DNA from: Saussurea involucrata
Lineage: Eukaryota > Streptophyta > Magnoliopsida > Asterales > Asteraceae
Reading direction: 5' to 3'
Assembly: GCA_033807775.1 (NCBI GenBank)
Contig: CM066313.1
Span: 85,561,484-85,625,483, forward strand
DNA length: 64,000 bases
The first letter of the stretch is position 1, and every line of letters starts with the position of its first letter. Positions 29,601 through 33,317 of this stretch are shown one piece after another. Under the pieces are notes generated by a model that saw nothing but the letters and a program-made list of their open reading frames with translations, searched no databases and was not told where the DNA came from. A program made the position numbers and the translations under genes.

Positions 29601-30620
29601 TTTTTCTCGTAATTATATCAATTTTATGTTAGAAAATAGATATATTGAAAGAAAAGATGCAGGAAATCAATGATTAGAACGTGATAGAATCACTATCCTT
29701 AGGATATTATTAGCCCCCACTATTAGGTTGTTTGGGTTAAGGCTAATACACCTCCGGGAATAATCTAATCAAAAGAGTATGATCAACAACTAATCATGTT
29801 CTTCAAGAACATTGTTTGCAGATTTTCATAAGAAAGGAGATGAAATTGTAAGTGATTAAACCATGGGAAAATAGCACATATATATAGGTTCTGATGTATA
29901 ACTGATTTGGATAATGTTAGGCTTATCCAAAATCAAATTAGAAACAAAATCTGTCAAAAACAGTAAAAAAATGCCATCTTTTGATCTTTAACATATGTGT
30001 AAAATCCACACAATAAGGACAAATTCTTTTTAGTTCATTTGATCTCTTTAAGATTGTAAACTTAGAAAGAATTTATTACTCTTCCTATGTGGGACAAGTA
30101 ATATATAAGCCTTAGATATACATATATAGCTCCCTTATACAAGTAAGATTCTCACTATTATTTGTATTTGGGACAAATCTCACTATGAAGACTTTATATA
30201 TAACATTTTATGATTCAACAGAAACTGTGTTACCGTTGCTATTCAAGAAGAGCTCGGACGACAGTAGAACTGGATTAGGTTTAGCCATCTGCAAACGACT
30301 GGTAATGTTTCTTAAACACCGGATTATGCTGAACTTTTATAGTTATTTTCTTGATTAATGATCATAAGAGATGGTTTCACTCTAATATATATACCGTCTA
30401 GGTTGAGCTCATGGGCGGATCTTTAACGGTTTCTAGCAAAGAACACTGTGGATCTACCTTCACTTTTGTTCTACCCCACAAAGTTCCGGTAGCGTGTGAA
30501 GGTTTGGATGAAACCAATGCATCCACGGAAGATGATGTTAGTTGCAGGTTTTTCCAGTTCAAGTCGAGTACTTTGGCTCTCGGTTCTGGTCAAAAAGTCC
30601 AGGCCGAACGCATAACTTAA
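3876..30620 (+). CDS. AHK5/CKI2-like histidine kinase homologue, receiver-less and lacking the H-box histidine (probable pseudokinase)
   Basis: Nine exons with GT-AG borders join in one open frame of 634 aa: 3876-4571, 4849-5076, 5843-5936, 6058-6267, 14464-14594, 29041-29090, 29358-29554, 30222-30301, 30402-30620. The order is as in AHK5, a cytosolic/plasma-membrane hybrid kinase of stress and stomatal signalling: acidic N-terminus, coiled coil (about 85-190), PAS-like region (191-308), dimerisation/H-box helix (340-400) and HATPase. The N-box (SNAVKFT, Asn471), G1 (DTGIGI, 529-534) and G2 (TGLGLAIC, 552-559) remain. The H-box reads MSQEIKPPL: codon 354 (6099-6101, CAA) gives Gln where the family has the phosphorylated His. 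The segment between the F-box (LFKK) and G2 is about nine residues short. Translation stops after FFQFK, so the receiver (family length about 920 aa) is absent. Introns 4 and 5 are 8.2 and 14.4 kb because of Copia insertions. It could be a functional pseudokinase or an early pseudogene; the exon model is firm. Confidence 0.85.
5140..5365. mobile_element. Fold-back MITE family M1, copy 1 (intron 2 of the kinase gene)
   Basis: The left arm (GAAAACCTCAAAAAAATGG, then AACACCCTGATAGCCCTTCAT) pairs with the right arm (ATGACTATCAGGATGTTCC, then TTTGAGGTTTTCC), leaving a loop rich in TGCATA. Relatives are at 45680-45890 and 48054-48305. A (TA)n tract borders it on the left and (CT)n(TA)n on the right. 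Confidence 0.7.
5366..5429. repeat. (CT)n(TA)n microsatellite
   Basis: A CT run followed by TA runs, separating the M1 and M2 fold-back elements in intron 2. Confidence 0.85.
5430..5655. mobile_element. Fold-back MITE family M2, copy 1 (intron 2 of the kinase gene)
   Basis: Outer arms CAAATACAAACCATGTATTTG...CCCCTTACAAA and TTTGTAAGGGGTGTG...GTTTGTATTTG are mutual reverse complements over about 60 bp. The centre is ATGCATAT-rich. Part of the family is also at 46900-47096. It is flanked on both sides by (TA)n. Confidence 0.65.
6358..7620 (+). repeat. E1 5' LTR
   Basis: TG...CA borders, matched by 13173-14436. U3 holds six CGGTATACCG palindromes and a TATAAATA box at 6962. The 3' end is a run of nine C followed by TTAGG. 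Confidence 0.95.
6725..6969 (+). promoter_or_regulatory. Palindrome array and TATA box in the E1 5' LTR
   Basis: Perfect CGGTATACCG palindromes start at 6725, 6746, 6804, 6826, 6902 and 6923. They form three pairs with start-to-start spacings of 21, 22 and 21 bp. The last copy ends at 6932 and TATAAATA starts at 6962. The same layout is found in the E2 LTRs. Proposed role: sites for a dimeric DNA-binding protein acting on the LTR promoter (inference). Confidence 0.75.
7623..7634 (+). other. E1 primer-binding site (tRNA-Met)
   Basis: TGGTATCAGAGC, two bases after the LTR end, complementary to the 3' end of initiator tRNA-Met, as is usual for plant Copia elements. Confidence 0.9.
7680..9590 (+). 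CDS. gag: E1 Gag polyprotein
   Basis: 636 codons. The N-terminal UBN2-type Copia gag domain (about 1-240) is followed by a basic Asn/Lys/Arg linker and a single CCHC zinc knuckle CYSCGDKDHYANEC (around 318-331). An acidic Ser/Glu/Asp stretch and a Cys/Lys-rich coiled-coil-like tail follow. Gag forms the virus-like particle and packages element RNA. The frame ends in TAA, 368 bp before pol, so Gag and Pol are not one continuous frame. The frame is about 97 percent identical by eye to the E2 copy. Confidence 0.9.
   Translation: MAQQTNIVFSKPPLIDTEKFGIWAELFECHVRGKNQKIWNIIEKGNFKPTIVKDDVYIDKPIDEWTTSDETHFCLNFEAKNILYAALTTDEIERVYTYKTANQIWESLNNTHRGNTEVKSSKVNILVHDYELFEMKQDESIDSMFKRFNLIVTTLKGLDRTYPNEDYIRKILRALPSEWMQKITSLEDSRDLSIMKIDDLIGNLKVHEIALKRNKDREQVKKKSIALNASTPKVEKKKEKASSSKDPSETLDEVAMLVRNFSKFLNNNNKFSNNGRFQRNGNYRRGGENRSRKFHKRDEKVKKNGDSSEDDKAKPKRGFCYSCGDKDHYANECPKKNKFQKKKEKAFIGGAWSESEEEDDYQAICLMAESDDEVKSSYSDYDSDYESDNENNLEELYESFHKMAALANRYQDENAMLKETVNACKKEINNVKQKSENDMDIIAKLETKLGEKDFCKSCDVLNKEIACLNKKSHENIICTKCDILENEITCLKAKCASYEKDNMLAKAFESSNKKVLNMLNMSNRIKCRKGIGSDTCKDKCSCKPIKRLYESPKVNTRNQYVQKHPYVRKINNVNYNTRKPYARMYHDKYSKPNNNANINTCFYVYDKYNRKIKMVNKWIPKGMFSNDNPGGMRLWF
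9591..9958 (+). other. E1 gag-pol spacer, (TA)n-rich, possible intron
   Basis: Mostly TATATA runs, then a conserved block (AAGGACCCACGAGAAATGGG) and ATTATTGTAG immediately before an in-frame entry into pol at 9947. A candidate in-phase donor ATG/GTAAAT lies at 9522 inside gag. E2 has the same ends but a different-length (TA)n middle. Splicing is unproven. Confidence 0.5.
9959..12868 (+). CDS. pol: E1 Pol polyprotein, truncated by a nonsense codon
   Basis: 969 codons. Protease WILDSGCTRH is at 3-12, followed by a GAG-pre-integrase HHCC region (LWHRRLGH...CDACRVGKQHH). The integrase core has HMDLFGP, RTDHGREF and NGVVERKNRT. Reverse transcriptase runs from WVFRNKVDENG through FQMDVKSAFLNG to YVDDIIFGS. 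RNase H has CFADSDLGGS and STTEAEY. The frame stops at TGA 12866-12868 where E2 has CGA, a CpG-to-TpG transition. The same frame continues to 13008, so the last 47 residues, including the final RNase H part, are cut off. E1 is therefore probably non-autonomous. Confidence 0.9.
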   Translation: MDWILDSGCTRHMTGNNNLFSSYKSCDGGQVIFGGNSKGNIIGRGTVSCNNVKFLDVNHVDNLHFNLLSVRQLCKNGITVVFEEDSCKILKNGQVLLTGSVKGNLYICKTVVSKNVCLSSINDVSTLWHRRLGHANLRLIQNLKNKELVSDLPKLKFDNHFCDACRVGKQHHVSHKSKNVISTQRVLELLHMDLFGPMAIQSFGGNFYTLVIVDDYSRYTWTLFLRHKNEAFEKFKILGKRIQNQQGCTIVSIRTDHGREFDNDVQFGAFCDKHGITHNFSAPRTPQSNGVVERKNRTLQEMSRTMLNEHQVPQKFWCDAVATATYVLNRVLIRGILNKTPYELYRGRKPSLAHLKVFGCKCFILNTKSYLTKFDPKAYEGVFLGYSWNSKAYRILNKETMVVEESLNVSFDESPPKPSAPLANDNVCEGNVLAQQLSTLDLGTQPSTNNIETSDAPPCFIPQGVDDPNLRTARGHPVDQIIGDLNQRTTRSQIHTHCAFHAFISTIEPKTIDEALGDEDWILAMQEELNQFTRNDVWDLVPSPSSQTIIGTRWVFRNKVDENGGVTRNKARLVAKGYSQQEGIDYDETFAPVARLESIRMLLAFANAKDFKLFQMDVKSAFLNGIINEEVYVSQPPGFENFENPTHVYKLKKALYGLKQAPRAWYDRLKTFLISSGYIMGKIDNTLFVKYVQNDIVVVQVYVDDIIFGSTNEKLCNEFSAKMTSEFEMSMMGELKFFLGLQIKQCETGIFISQSKYCKDMLKKFNFENVKPVETPMTTNLQLSRDEEGNDFNEKIYRGMIGSLLYLTASRPDIMFSVCLCARFQSSPKQTHYEAVKRIFRYLRGTTNLGLWYAKKPELEVTCFADSDLGGSIVDRKSTSGVCAFIGLSLVSWFSKKQQSVALSTTEAEYVAAARACAQVLWMKHTLTDFEVHLTKIPIMCDNSSAINLSKNSVLHSRTKHIELRHHFL
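13041..13172 (+). other. E1 polypurine tracts
   Basis: Four purine tracts of the GAGGGGGAG/AAAAGGGGGAG type lie at about 13041, 13057, 13102 and 13159. The last one abuts the 3' LTR and is the likely plus-strand primer. Confidence 0.75.
13173..14436 (+). repeat. E1 3' LTR
   Basis: Nearly identical to 6358-7620. Palindromes CGGTATACCG start at 13540, 13561, 13619, 13641, 13716 and 13737; TATAAATA is at 13776. It ends 27 bp before host exon 5. Confidence 0.95.
14690..18916 (-). CDS. Copia Gag-Pol polyprotein, antisense element, C-terminus lost
   Basis: 1408 codons in one frame. The Retrotran_gag_3-type N-terminus has DPLYLHPSDTTG (31-42), then gag and a CCHC knuckle (CKHCGMIGHTIERC). Protease is WIIDSGATQHM. 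Integrase has HLDVWGP, RSDNGTEF and NGVVERKHRH. Reverse transcriptase has LARLVAKGYSQ-type and LLVYVDDIVITRN motifs; RNase H has YVDADWGKC and SSAESEYRA. The last 17 or so residues (after NNPVF) are read from non-element DNA. The frame has no other break, so truncation was probably a single event. It is a lineage different from E1/E2. Confidence 0.85.
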   Translation of the reverse strand: MPGEEEEAVLNNNGITGVSQIAKLDFGDPLYLHPSDTTGASLLHLKLNETDNYKVWSCAMILALETKNKLGFIDGSCTRSTNDPVLAKQWDRCNSVVLSWILSSVTEELFLGQDFSKIASHVWLELKETYDKVDGSVTFNLHKKINSLTQNGSSVSDYYHRLNSLWKQFDALVKLPSCTCNASQDFTKHNQLLKLMQFLMGLDDVYQPVRSTILTTDPLPSVKTAFSIISREESHRGNSNPNSSNKTQSSAFFGKTSENKRKPIRPPNPNLLCKHCGMIGHTIERCYKLIGFPPKDFQRKQNVNGNFRPSSNNVDASNIGQSSSTPSPSLTQEQVSKLLTLLSSSSSNVASANMAGLSLPTLSMTNWIIDSGATQHMTSSLSSLSNVVDVADLNLIVNHPNGSKAKINKIGDMKLTDELGLFDVLVVPEFNVDLLSVHKLARDNKVFIGFDEHKCYIQDCQRTKLMGTGNEAGGLYFLNPPCKSKSSCFNTAINCHVSYHLWHSRLGHPADHVLNVLKDRLNIKLDSSTPPCEICHQAKQTRKKFDLSDHKSKEIGELIHLDVWGPYKVTSKDGFKYFLTVVDDFSRSVWVYLLKGKDEVFDNIVNFSNLIQTQFNKNIKTVRSDNGTEFLNQRVSAFFNSRGIIHQTSCTYTPQQNGVVERKHRHLLNVARALMFQAGIPLYLWSECVLTATYLINRTPSSILNGKSLYEVIYGFPPVLTHLRNFGCLCFAVKQNNFDKFSSRTEKCVLFRYSNSKKGYRLYSLDTKQFLVSRDVTFYETMFPFKMSENVESNVENMNTLNFFDNVTSSTNDLSENLPNEESRAWSTTQNNCPNSSGSIGSVDNQLTGTDTTLSARNQGSAETDNEHDTHDVVDPPPEGNDSSSSRSIRQSSRVSQFPWKFDDFVVEGKVKYGIERVVNYSHLTKDNFCFVSNLNKSIEPSSYSEACKDPNWVIAMNNEMEALNRNGTWIVTDLPPGRKPIGCKWVYKIKYKSNGEIERYKARLVAKGYSQREGIDYEETFSPVVKMITVRCVVALSIQFNWPLYQLDVNNAFLYGDLTEEVYMTLPEGYFSSDDDQVCKLVKSLYGLKQAPRQWYEKLSNCLFDFGFDQNNSDYSLFTLKTGKTFIILLVYVDDIVITRNSNSEIHRVKKHLQTNFMIKDLGSLQFFLGIEILKTKDGLCMSQRKYCLELLNDFGYLGCKPINTPMDMNMIVTESSSSSSDPPLADISGFQRLIGRLIYMLATRPDIAFAVHCLSQFMHAPRRSHLNLALRVLRYLKKAPGKGISFTVSDCFKLSAYVDADWGKCLSTRRSVTGYCIFLGNCLISWKSKKQTAVSRSSAESEYRAMAAATCEILWIVEILTSLNITDLLPVNLLCDNNSAIQIANNPVFFLNQTKPNEPSKEPWFA
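19149..20106 (-). repeat. Leader of the antisense Copia with 17 AGATCT palindromes
   Basis: AGATCT begins at 19149, 19242, 19389, 19428, 19511, 19597, 19648, 19702, 19755, 19810, 19845, 19855, 19901, 19980, 20032, 20051 and 20101. The context is usually ACAGATCTA or TCAGATCTG. The region lies between the primer site and the gag start and has no long open frame. Confidence 0.7.
20262..20273 (-). other. Primer-binding site of the antisense Copia
   Basis: The + strand reads GCTCTGATACCA, i.e. TGGTATCAGAGC on the - strand, adjoining the LTR end. Confidence 0.8.
20274..20656 (-). repeat. 5' LTR of the antisense Copia
   Basis: About 383 bp between the primer site and a TCTAGAAACA boundary. A TATTTAAAG box is on the - strand at 20451-20459. 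Both LTR ends carry TTTCTAGA. No partner LTR remains, so the outer border is a best guess. Confidence 0.5.
20709..22039 (+). repeat. E2 5' LTR
   Basis: 1331 bp, TG...CA. R-U5 and the first 250 bp or so match the E1 LTR closely. The middle (about 20945-21480) is largely different sequence but keeps the palindrome array and TATA spacing. Confidence 0.95.
21117..21381 (+). promoter_or_regulatory. Palindrome array and TATA box in the E2 5' LTR
   Basis: CGGTATACCG starts at 21117, 21139, 21213, 21235 and 21335. A one-base variant (AGGTATACCG) is at 21314 and a partial copy (AGGTATACG) near 21130. The pairs have spacings of 22, 22 and 21 bp. The last copy ends at 21344 and TATAAATA starts at 21374, the same 30-bp step as in E1. 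Confidence 0.75.
22042..22053 (+). other. E2 primer-binding site (tRNA-Met)
   Basis: TGGTATCAGAGC, two bases after the LTR end. Confidence 0.9.
22099..24009 (+). CDS. gag: E2 Gag polyprotein
   Basis: 636 codons, colinear with the E1 gag: Copia gag domain, basic linker, zinc knuckle CYSCGDKDHYANEC, acidic stretch and Cys/Lys-rich tail. No internal stop or frameshift. It ends in TAA, 466 bp before pol. A candidate donor ATG/GTAAAT is at 23941, in phase 0, at the same codon as in E1. Confidence 0.9.
   Translation: MAQQTNIVFSKPPLIDTEKFGIWAELFECHVRGKNQKIWNIIEKGNFKPTIVKDDVYIDKPLDDWTTSDEAHFCLNFEAKNILYAALTSDEIERVYTYKTANQIWESLNNTHRGNTEVKSSKVNILVHDYELFEMKQDESIDSMFKRFNLIVTTLKGLDRTYPNEDYIRKILRALPSEWMQKITSLEDSRDLSIMKIDDLIGNLKVHEIALKRNKDREQVKKKSIALNVSTPKDEKKKEKASSSKDPSETLDEVAMLVRNFSKFLNNNNKFSNNGRFQRNGNYRRGGDNRSRKFHKRDERVKKNGDSSEDDKAKQKRGFCYSCGDKDHYANECPKKNKFQKKKEKAFIGGAWSESEEEDDYQAICLMADSDDEVKSSYSDYDSDYESDNENNLEELYESFHKMAALANRYQDENAMLKETVNACKKEIKNVKQKSENDMDIIAKLETKLGEKDFCKSCDVLNREIACLNKKSHENIICTNCDILENEITCLKAKCASYEKDNMLAKAFESSNKKVLNMLNMPNRIKCRKGIGSNTCVDKCSCIPIKRFYESPKVNTRNQYVQKPPYVRKINNVNYNTRKPYARMYHDKYSKPNNNANVNACFYVYDKYNRKIKMVNKWIPKGMFSNDNPGGMRLWF
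24010..24475 (+). other. E2 gag-pol spacer, (TA)n-rich, possible intron
   Basis: About 100 bp longer than in E1 because of different TATATA expansions. The last 60 bp or so (CCCACGAGAAATGGGGACC, then ATTATTGTAG at 24454-24463) is conserved. From 24464 the pol frame is open upstream of its ATG. Confidence 0.5.
24476..27526 (+). CDS. pol: E2 Pol polyprotein (protease, integrase, reverse transcriptase, RNase H)
   Basis: 1016 codons, intact. Protease WILDSGCTRH is at 3-12, then the pre-integrase zinc region and integrase (HMDLFGP, RTDHGREF, NGVVERKNRT). Reverse transcriptase has FQMDVKSAFLNG and YVDDIIFGS; RNase H has CFADSDLGGS and STTEAEY. It ends LGMLEYNP, the usual Copia C-terminus. It lacks the nonsense codon of E1. 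There is no translational link to gag in the genomic frame, so Pol would need splicing, re-initiation or another device. Confidence 0.95.
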   Translation: MDWILDSGCTRHMTGNNNLFSSYKSCDGGQVIFGGNSKGNIIGRGTVSCNNVQFLNVNHVDNLHFNLLSVRQLCKNNTTVVFEEDSCKIIKNGKILLNGFVKGNLYICKTVVSDNVCLSSINDVSTLWHRRLGHANLRLMQNLKNKELVSDLPKLKFDNHFCDACRVGKQHHVSHKSKNVISTQRVLELLHMDLFGPMAVQSFGGNFYTLVIVDDFSRYTWTLFLRHKNEAFEKFKILGKRIQNQQGCTIVSIRTDHGREFDNDVQFGAFCDKHGITHNFSAPRTPQSNGVVERKNRTLQEMSRTMLNEHQVPQKFWCDAVATATYVLNRVLIRGILNKTPYELYRGRKPSLAHLKVFGCKCFILNTKSYLTKLDPKAYEGVFLGYSWNSKAYRILNKETMVVEESLNVSFDESPPKPSASLANDNIREGDVLAQQLSTLDLGTQPSTNNIESSDAPPCFIPQGIDDPNLRTARGHPVDQIIGDLNQRTTRSQILTHCAFHAFISTIEPKTIDEALGDEDWILAMQDELNQFTRNDVWDLVPSPSSQTIIGTRWVFRNKVDENGGVTRNKARLVAKGYSQQEGIDYDETFAPVARLESIRMLLAFANAKDFKLFQMDVKSAFLNGIINEEVYVSQPPGFESFENPTHVYKLKKALYGLKQAPRAWYDRLKTFLIVSGYIMGKIDNTLFVKYVQNDIVVVQVYVDDIIFGSTNEKLCNDFSAKMTSEFEMSMMGELKYFLGLQIKQCETGIFISQSKYCKDMLKKFNFENVKPVETPMTTNLQLSRDEEGNDFNEKIYRGMIGSLLYLTASRPDIMFSVCLCARFQSSPKQSHYEAVKRIFRYLRGTTNLGLWYAKQPELEVTCFADSDLGGSIVDRKSTSGVCAFIGLSLVSWFSKKQQSVALSTTEAEYVAAARACAQVLWMKHTLTDFEVHLTKIPIMCDNSSAINLSKNPVLHSRTKHIELRHHFLRDNVQKGKIVLEKVDSEDNLADIFTKALNKKAFFKLRLGLGMLEYNP
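27555..27689 (+). other. E2 polypurine tracts
   Basis: Four GAGGGGGAG-like tracts, as in E1; the last (AAAAAGGGGGAGAT) directly precedes the 3' LTR. Confidence 0.75.
27690..29020 (+). repeat. E2 3' LTR
   Basis: Same length and, by eye, same sequence as 20709-22039. Palindromes start at 28098, 28120, 28194, 28216, 28295 (variant) and 28316. It ends 20 bp before host exon 6. Confidence 0.95.
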
Positions 30621-30641
30621 CAGGAAAGGGAACGGGTTTTG

Positions 30642-30673
30642 AGAAGCTAGAAAGATCCAGTTTTCTAGCTTCT
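30642..30673. other. Perfect 12-bp stem hairpin just after the kinase stop codon
   Basis: AGAAGCTAGAAA (30642-30653) pairs with TTTCTAGCTTCT (30662-30673) across an 8-base loop, 21 bases after TAA. It is not followed by a T run. In a plant this is a possible 3' UTR structure, not a bacterial-type terminator. Confidence 0.6.
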
Positions 30674-30780
30674 TGATATGCTTCAAAGTGTAATTTGGAG
30701 AATAATAACGAAAACCATGGTTGCAAAGATGAAAATGAAGGAGAATGACGATGATTGAGATTTTCAGTTCAATGATCGTT

Positions 30781-31156
30781 GTCAAGGTTCTAAATGGCGT
30801 GAGGCGTGGCGTGGTGACGAGGTCAAGCCTCAGGAGCCACGACGAGGCCATGACGTTTATCATCAAGGCGTGACTTATGGTGGCAAATCTCTATATCATA
30901 TATAATATTATATATAAAAACATATGTTTTGTACTATTAATCGACGAGTCAATGATAATAAACAAGTTAAATTAGGTTATATATTGAAAAACTAGCAAAT
31001 AAGACATTAAAACATAAAAAAAAATCAAATATCGTGTTACAAAAGACTGAACATTAGGTCATGGCGTGCGACAAGCATAACGTGGCGTGAGACACAAGAC
31101 TAAAGTCACGACGTGCCATGACGGCTGTCGCGACGAGCCTTTTAAAACAATGATCG
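30781..31156. repeat. Repeat family R1, copy B, downstream of the histidine kinase gene
   Basis: Uninterrupted copy of the repeat at 2897-3680, in the same orientation, starting about 160 bp after the stop codon. It is rich in GGCGTG/CACGAC and has weak inverted ends (AAGGTTCTAAA and CCTTTTAAAACAATG). No coding capacity. Confidence 0.7.
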
Positions 31157-31656
31157 TTGTACGATTGAAGCCGTCCCTGAAAAATGAATGCGATGAGAGT
31201 GACCGAGTTTGGGGTGTGTTTCTTGTTTGGTTCTGGTTTAGGATTTTGTGTGTTATATGTTAAGGAACATTTTAAAGATATATATGAATGTGCCTTAAAA
31301 AGAGTTTCATCAAATTATTTCATATTTTAAGATAGAATATCATCTAATTAACCATTTGATTTTTTTTTAATTTTTAGTTATCTTCAAACATTTTTCTCAC
31401 AAAATAGCCAAGACATTATAAGTCAACATCATAAGACACTTTTTCTTGCATTTTGTGACATTTTATGATGCACTTAGATGAAAAATGGGTCAACTACAAA
31501 AATAAATTGAGACACTGTAGCTTACGGCAACGTAAGGACATGTGTTGACACACAAAAAACAAGCCAAAGTCGTAGCTTGTGACACCGCAAGAAAGATTGT
31601 CTTATGATGTTCACTTGCGTGTCGGGCTATTTTGTGAGAAAAATAAAAGGTAGCTG
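31157..31656. other. Intergenic, no supported gene
   Basis: AT-rich. The stretch 31481-31640 has short repeats around CGCAAG/CTTGCG and resembles the MITE at 42281-42569. No gene was seen. Confidence 0.35.
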
Positions 31657-31659
31657 AAG

Positions 31660-31726
<67 letters not shown>

Positions 31727-31738
31727 GGAGAGGGAGAG
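31657..31738. repeat. (TA)n(GA)n microsatellite
   Basis: A TA run followed by about 55 bp of GA/GGGA repeats, forming the left border of the element at 31739. Confidence 0.9.
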
Positions 31739-32595
31739 GGAGGGAGGGAGGTTACTTTGTTAACCTCAAAATTCATGTTAACTTTGTTAACCCTTTTTCG
31801 ACCAATAAGAAAGCATTTTGTAATGTGGTGTCAATGTATGTCCAATTATTAAATAGGGGTATGAATGGAATTCCATATTTTTTTGTAACATTTAATTATT
31901 GAGGAGTTACAAATATCATCTCTTTCTTGATTCTAGCTCTAAGTTTAAATGATAATTTTTTTGTAAGATTTTCGTATGAAATTAGTTTATGAAAATATTG
32001 TTGCATCATGAACATAGACAATCACATTATGAATGAAACACCCTAAAATTTCGAATAAATTTAAACCTTAAATTCACAAGGTTTACAACTACATCTTTCA
32101 AAAACATTCATTCACAAATGGAGAATTAGTGACGAAGATTCATAATTACAAATGAAATATCATAAACAACCTACTAATCTAATCATATCCAAACGAGATC
32201 AGATTATAAAGTTGTCTATGGAATCTCCCAAAATATCTTCGATATAAACTAATCTCTCCATTAAACCTTCAAAAGCTATGACTCGTGAGTCACTCTCCGC
32301 TCATCCCTTCAAATCCCTTCCCGTGGTAAGAAAATTTAATTTGGAGACATTAGGCTTGCGCCTAATGAGAACATCCAGTTTAAAATCAAAACATTTATAA
32401 GCTTCGAAAACCAAATTTGTAAACAAAGCTTATAAATTAACCTTTTCTCAAACTTTCATAACGTACACATAACATCTTTCTATGACGGGAATCATACCCG
32501 ATTCCATGAATATGACGAACACCAAGTAAGTCATCGCATCATGTTTAAGAGCAACACTACGAATCACTAATGATTCTAGATTTCAGCTCATATCC

Positions 32596-32822
32596 AATAA
32601 ATTACAATTAAACCATGCCTATTTCTTGGTGTGGAAGTAGGGATTACAATTATACCTTGCCTATCCCTTGTCTCCCAATAGAAAACGGAAATAGCAATTA
32701 TACCTTGCCTGTTTCACGTTTTCACGTCACAATATGAAAAAAGAATAACAATTATACCTTGTTTATTCCTCATTTCCAAATATAAACGGGAATAGCAATT
32801 ATAACTTACCTATTCCACGTTT
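32596..32822. repeat. Tandem repeat, about 55-60 bp unit, in the solo LTR
   Basis: Four to five degenerate units built on GCAATTATACCTTGCCTATT with intervening AAACGGGAATA-like text. Confidence 0.65.
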
Positions 32823-32892
32823 ATCAAATAATGCTAGTGCATATGGATCCATTAGTCCATTACACTTACTAGCATACGTACATACACAATCA

Positions 32893-32933
<41 letters not shown>

Positions 32934-33022
32934 AATCGTATCCTACCCGGATTTGAGTTACAATTTTATTCGTAACATTCAACTGCTAAAGTTATGATCA
33001 AAATGATCAAGGGATGTCTCAT

Positions 33023-33317
33023 ATCCGGATAACCCAAGATCAGAAAAACTCCATACGGAAACTATTCAAGAAAAAATTATTCCGGAACCTAAGTCCGGAA
33101 ACAATCCTGAAATATATATCCGAAATCAAATCCGGAAAGCATAGCCTCAATCCGGGAGTCTGGTCCAGGACGCAATCCGTGAGTCTGGTCCGGGCAGACT
33201 CTGGGACTCAATCCGGGAGTCTGGTCTGGGACTCAATCAATCCGGGAGTCTGGTCATGGACTCCATCCAGGAAACCAATTCCGGGAATCATCCGGAAAAC
33301 AACACTTCCGGACTGTT
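33023..33317 (-). repeat. CCGG-rich motif array in the solo LTR
   Basis: More than ten TCCGG motifs, including four near-exact TCCGGGAGTCTGGTC units (one with A for the last G of GGG), comparable in position to the arrays in the complete Gypsy LTRs. Confidence 0.65.

Noticed and set aside
3876..30620. Calling the kinase homologue a broken pseudogene
   Set aside because: All nine exons join in frame with GT-AG borders and no internal stop; the losses are of catalytic residue and receiver, not of the frame. Pseudokinase is the better label until expression is known.
30642..30673. Rho-independent terminator
   Set aside because: Plant nuclear context, no T tract after the stem; kept only as a hairpin.
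33023..33317. CRISPR-like regular repeats
   Set aside because: Units are degenerate and without unique equal-length spacers, in plant DNA inside an LTR; they are promoter-region minisatellites.
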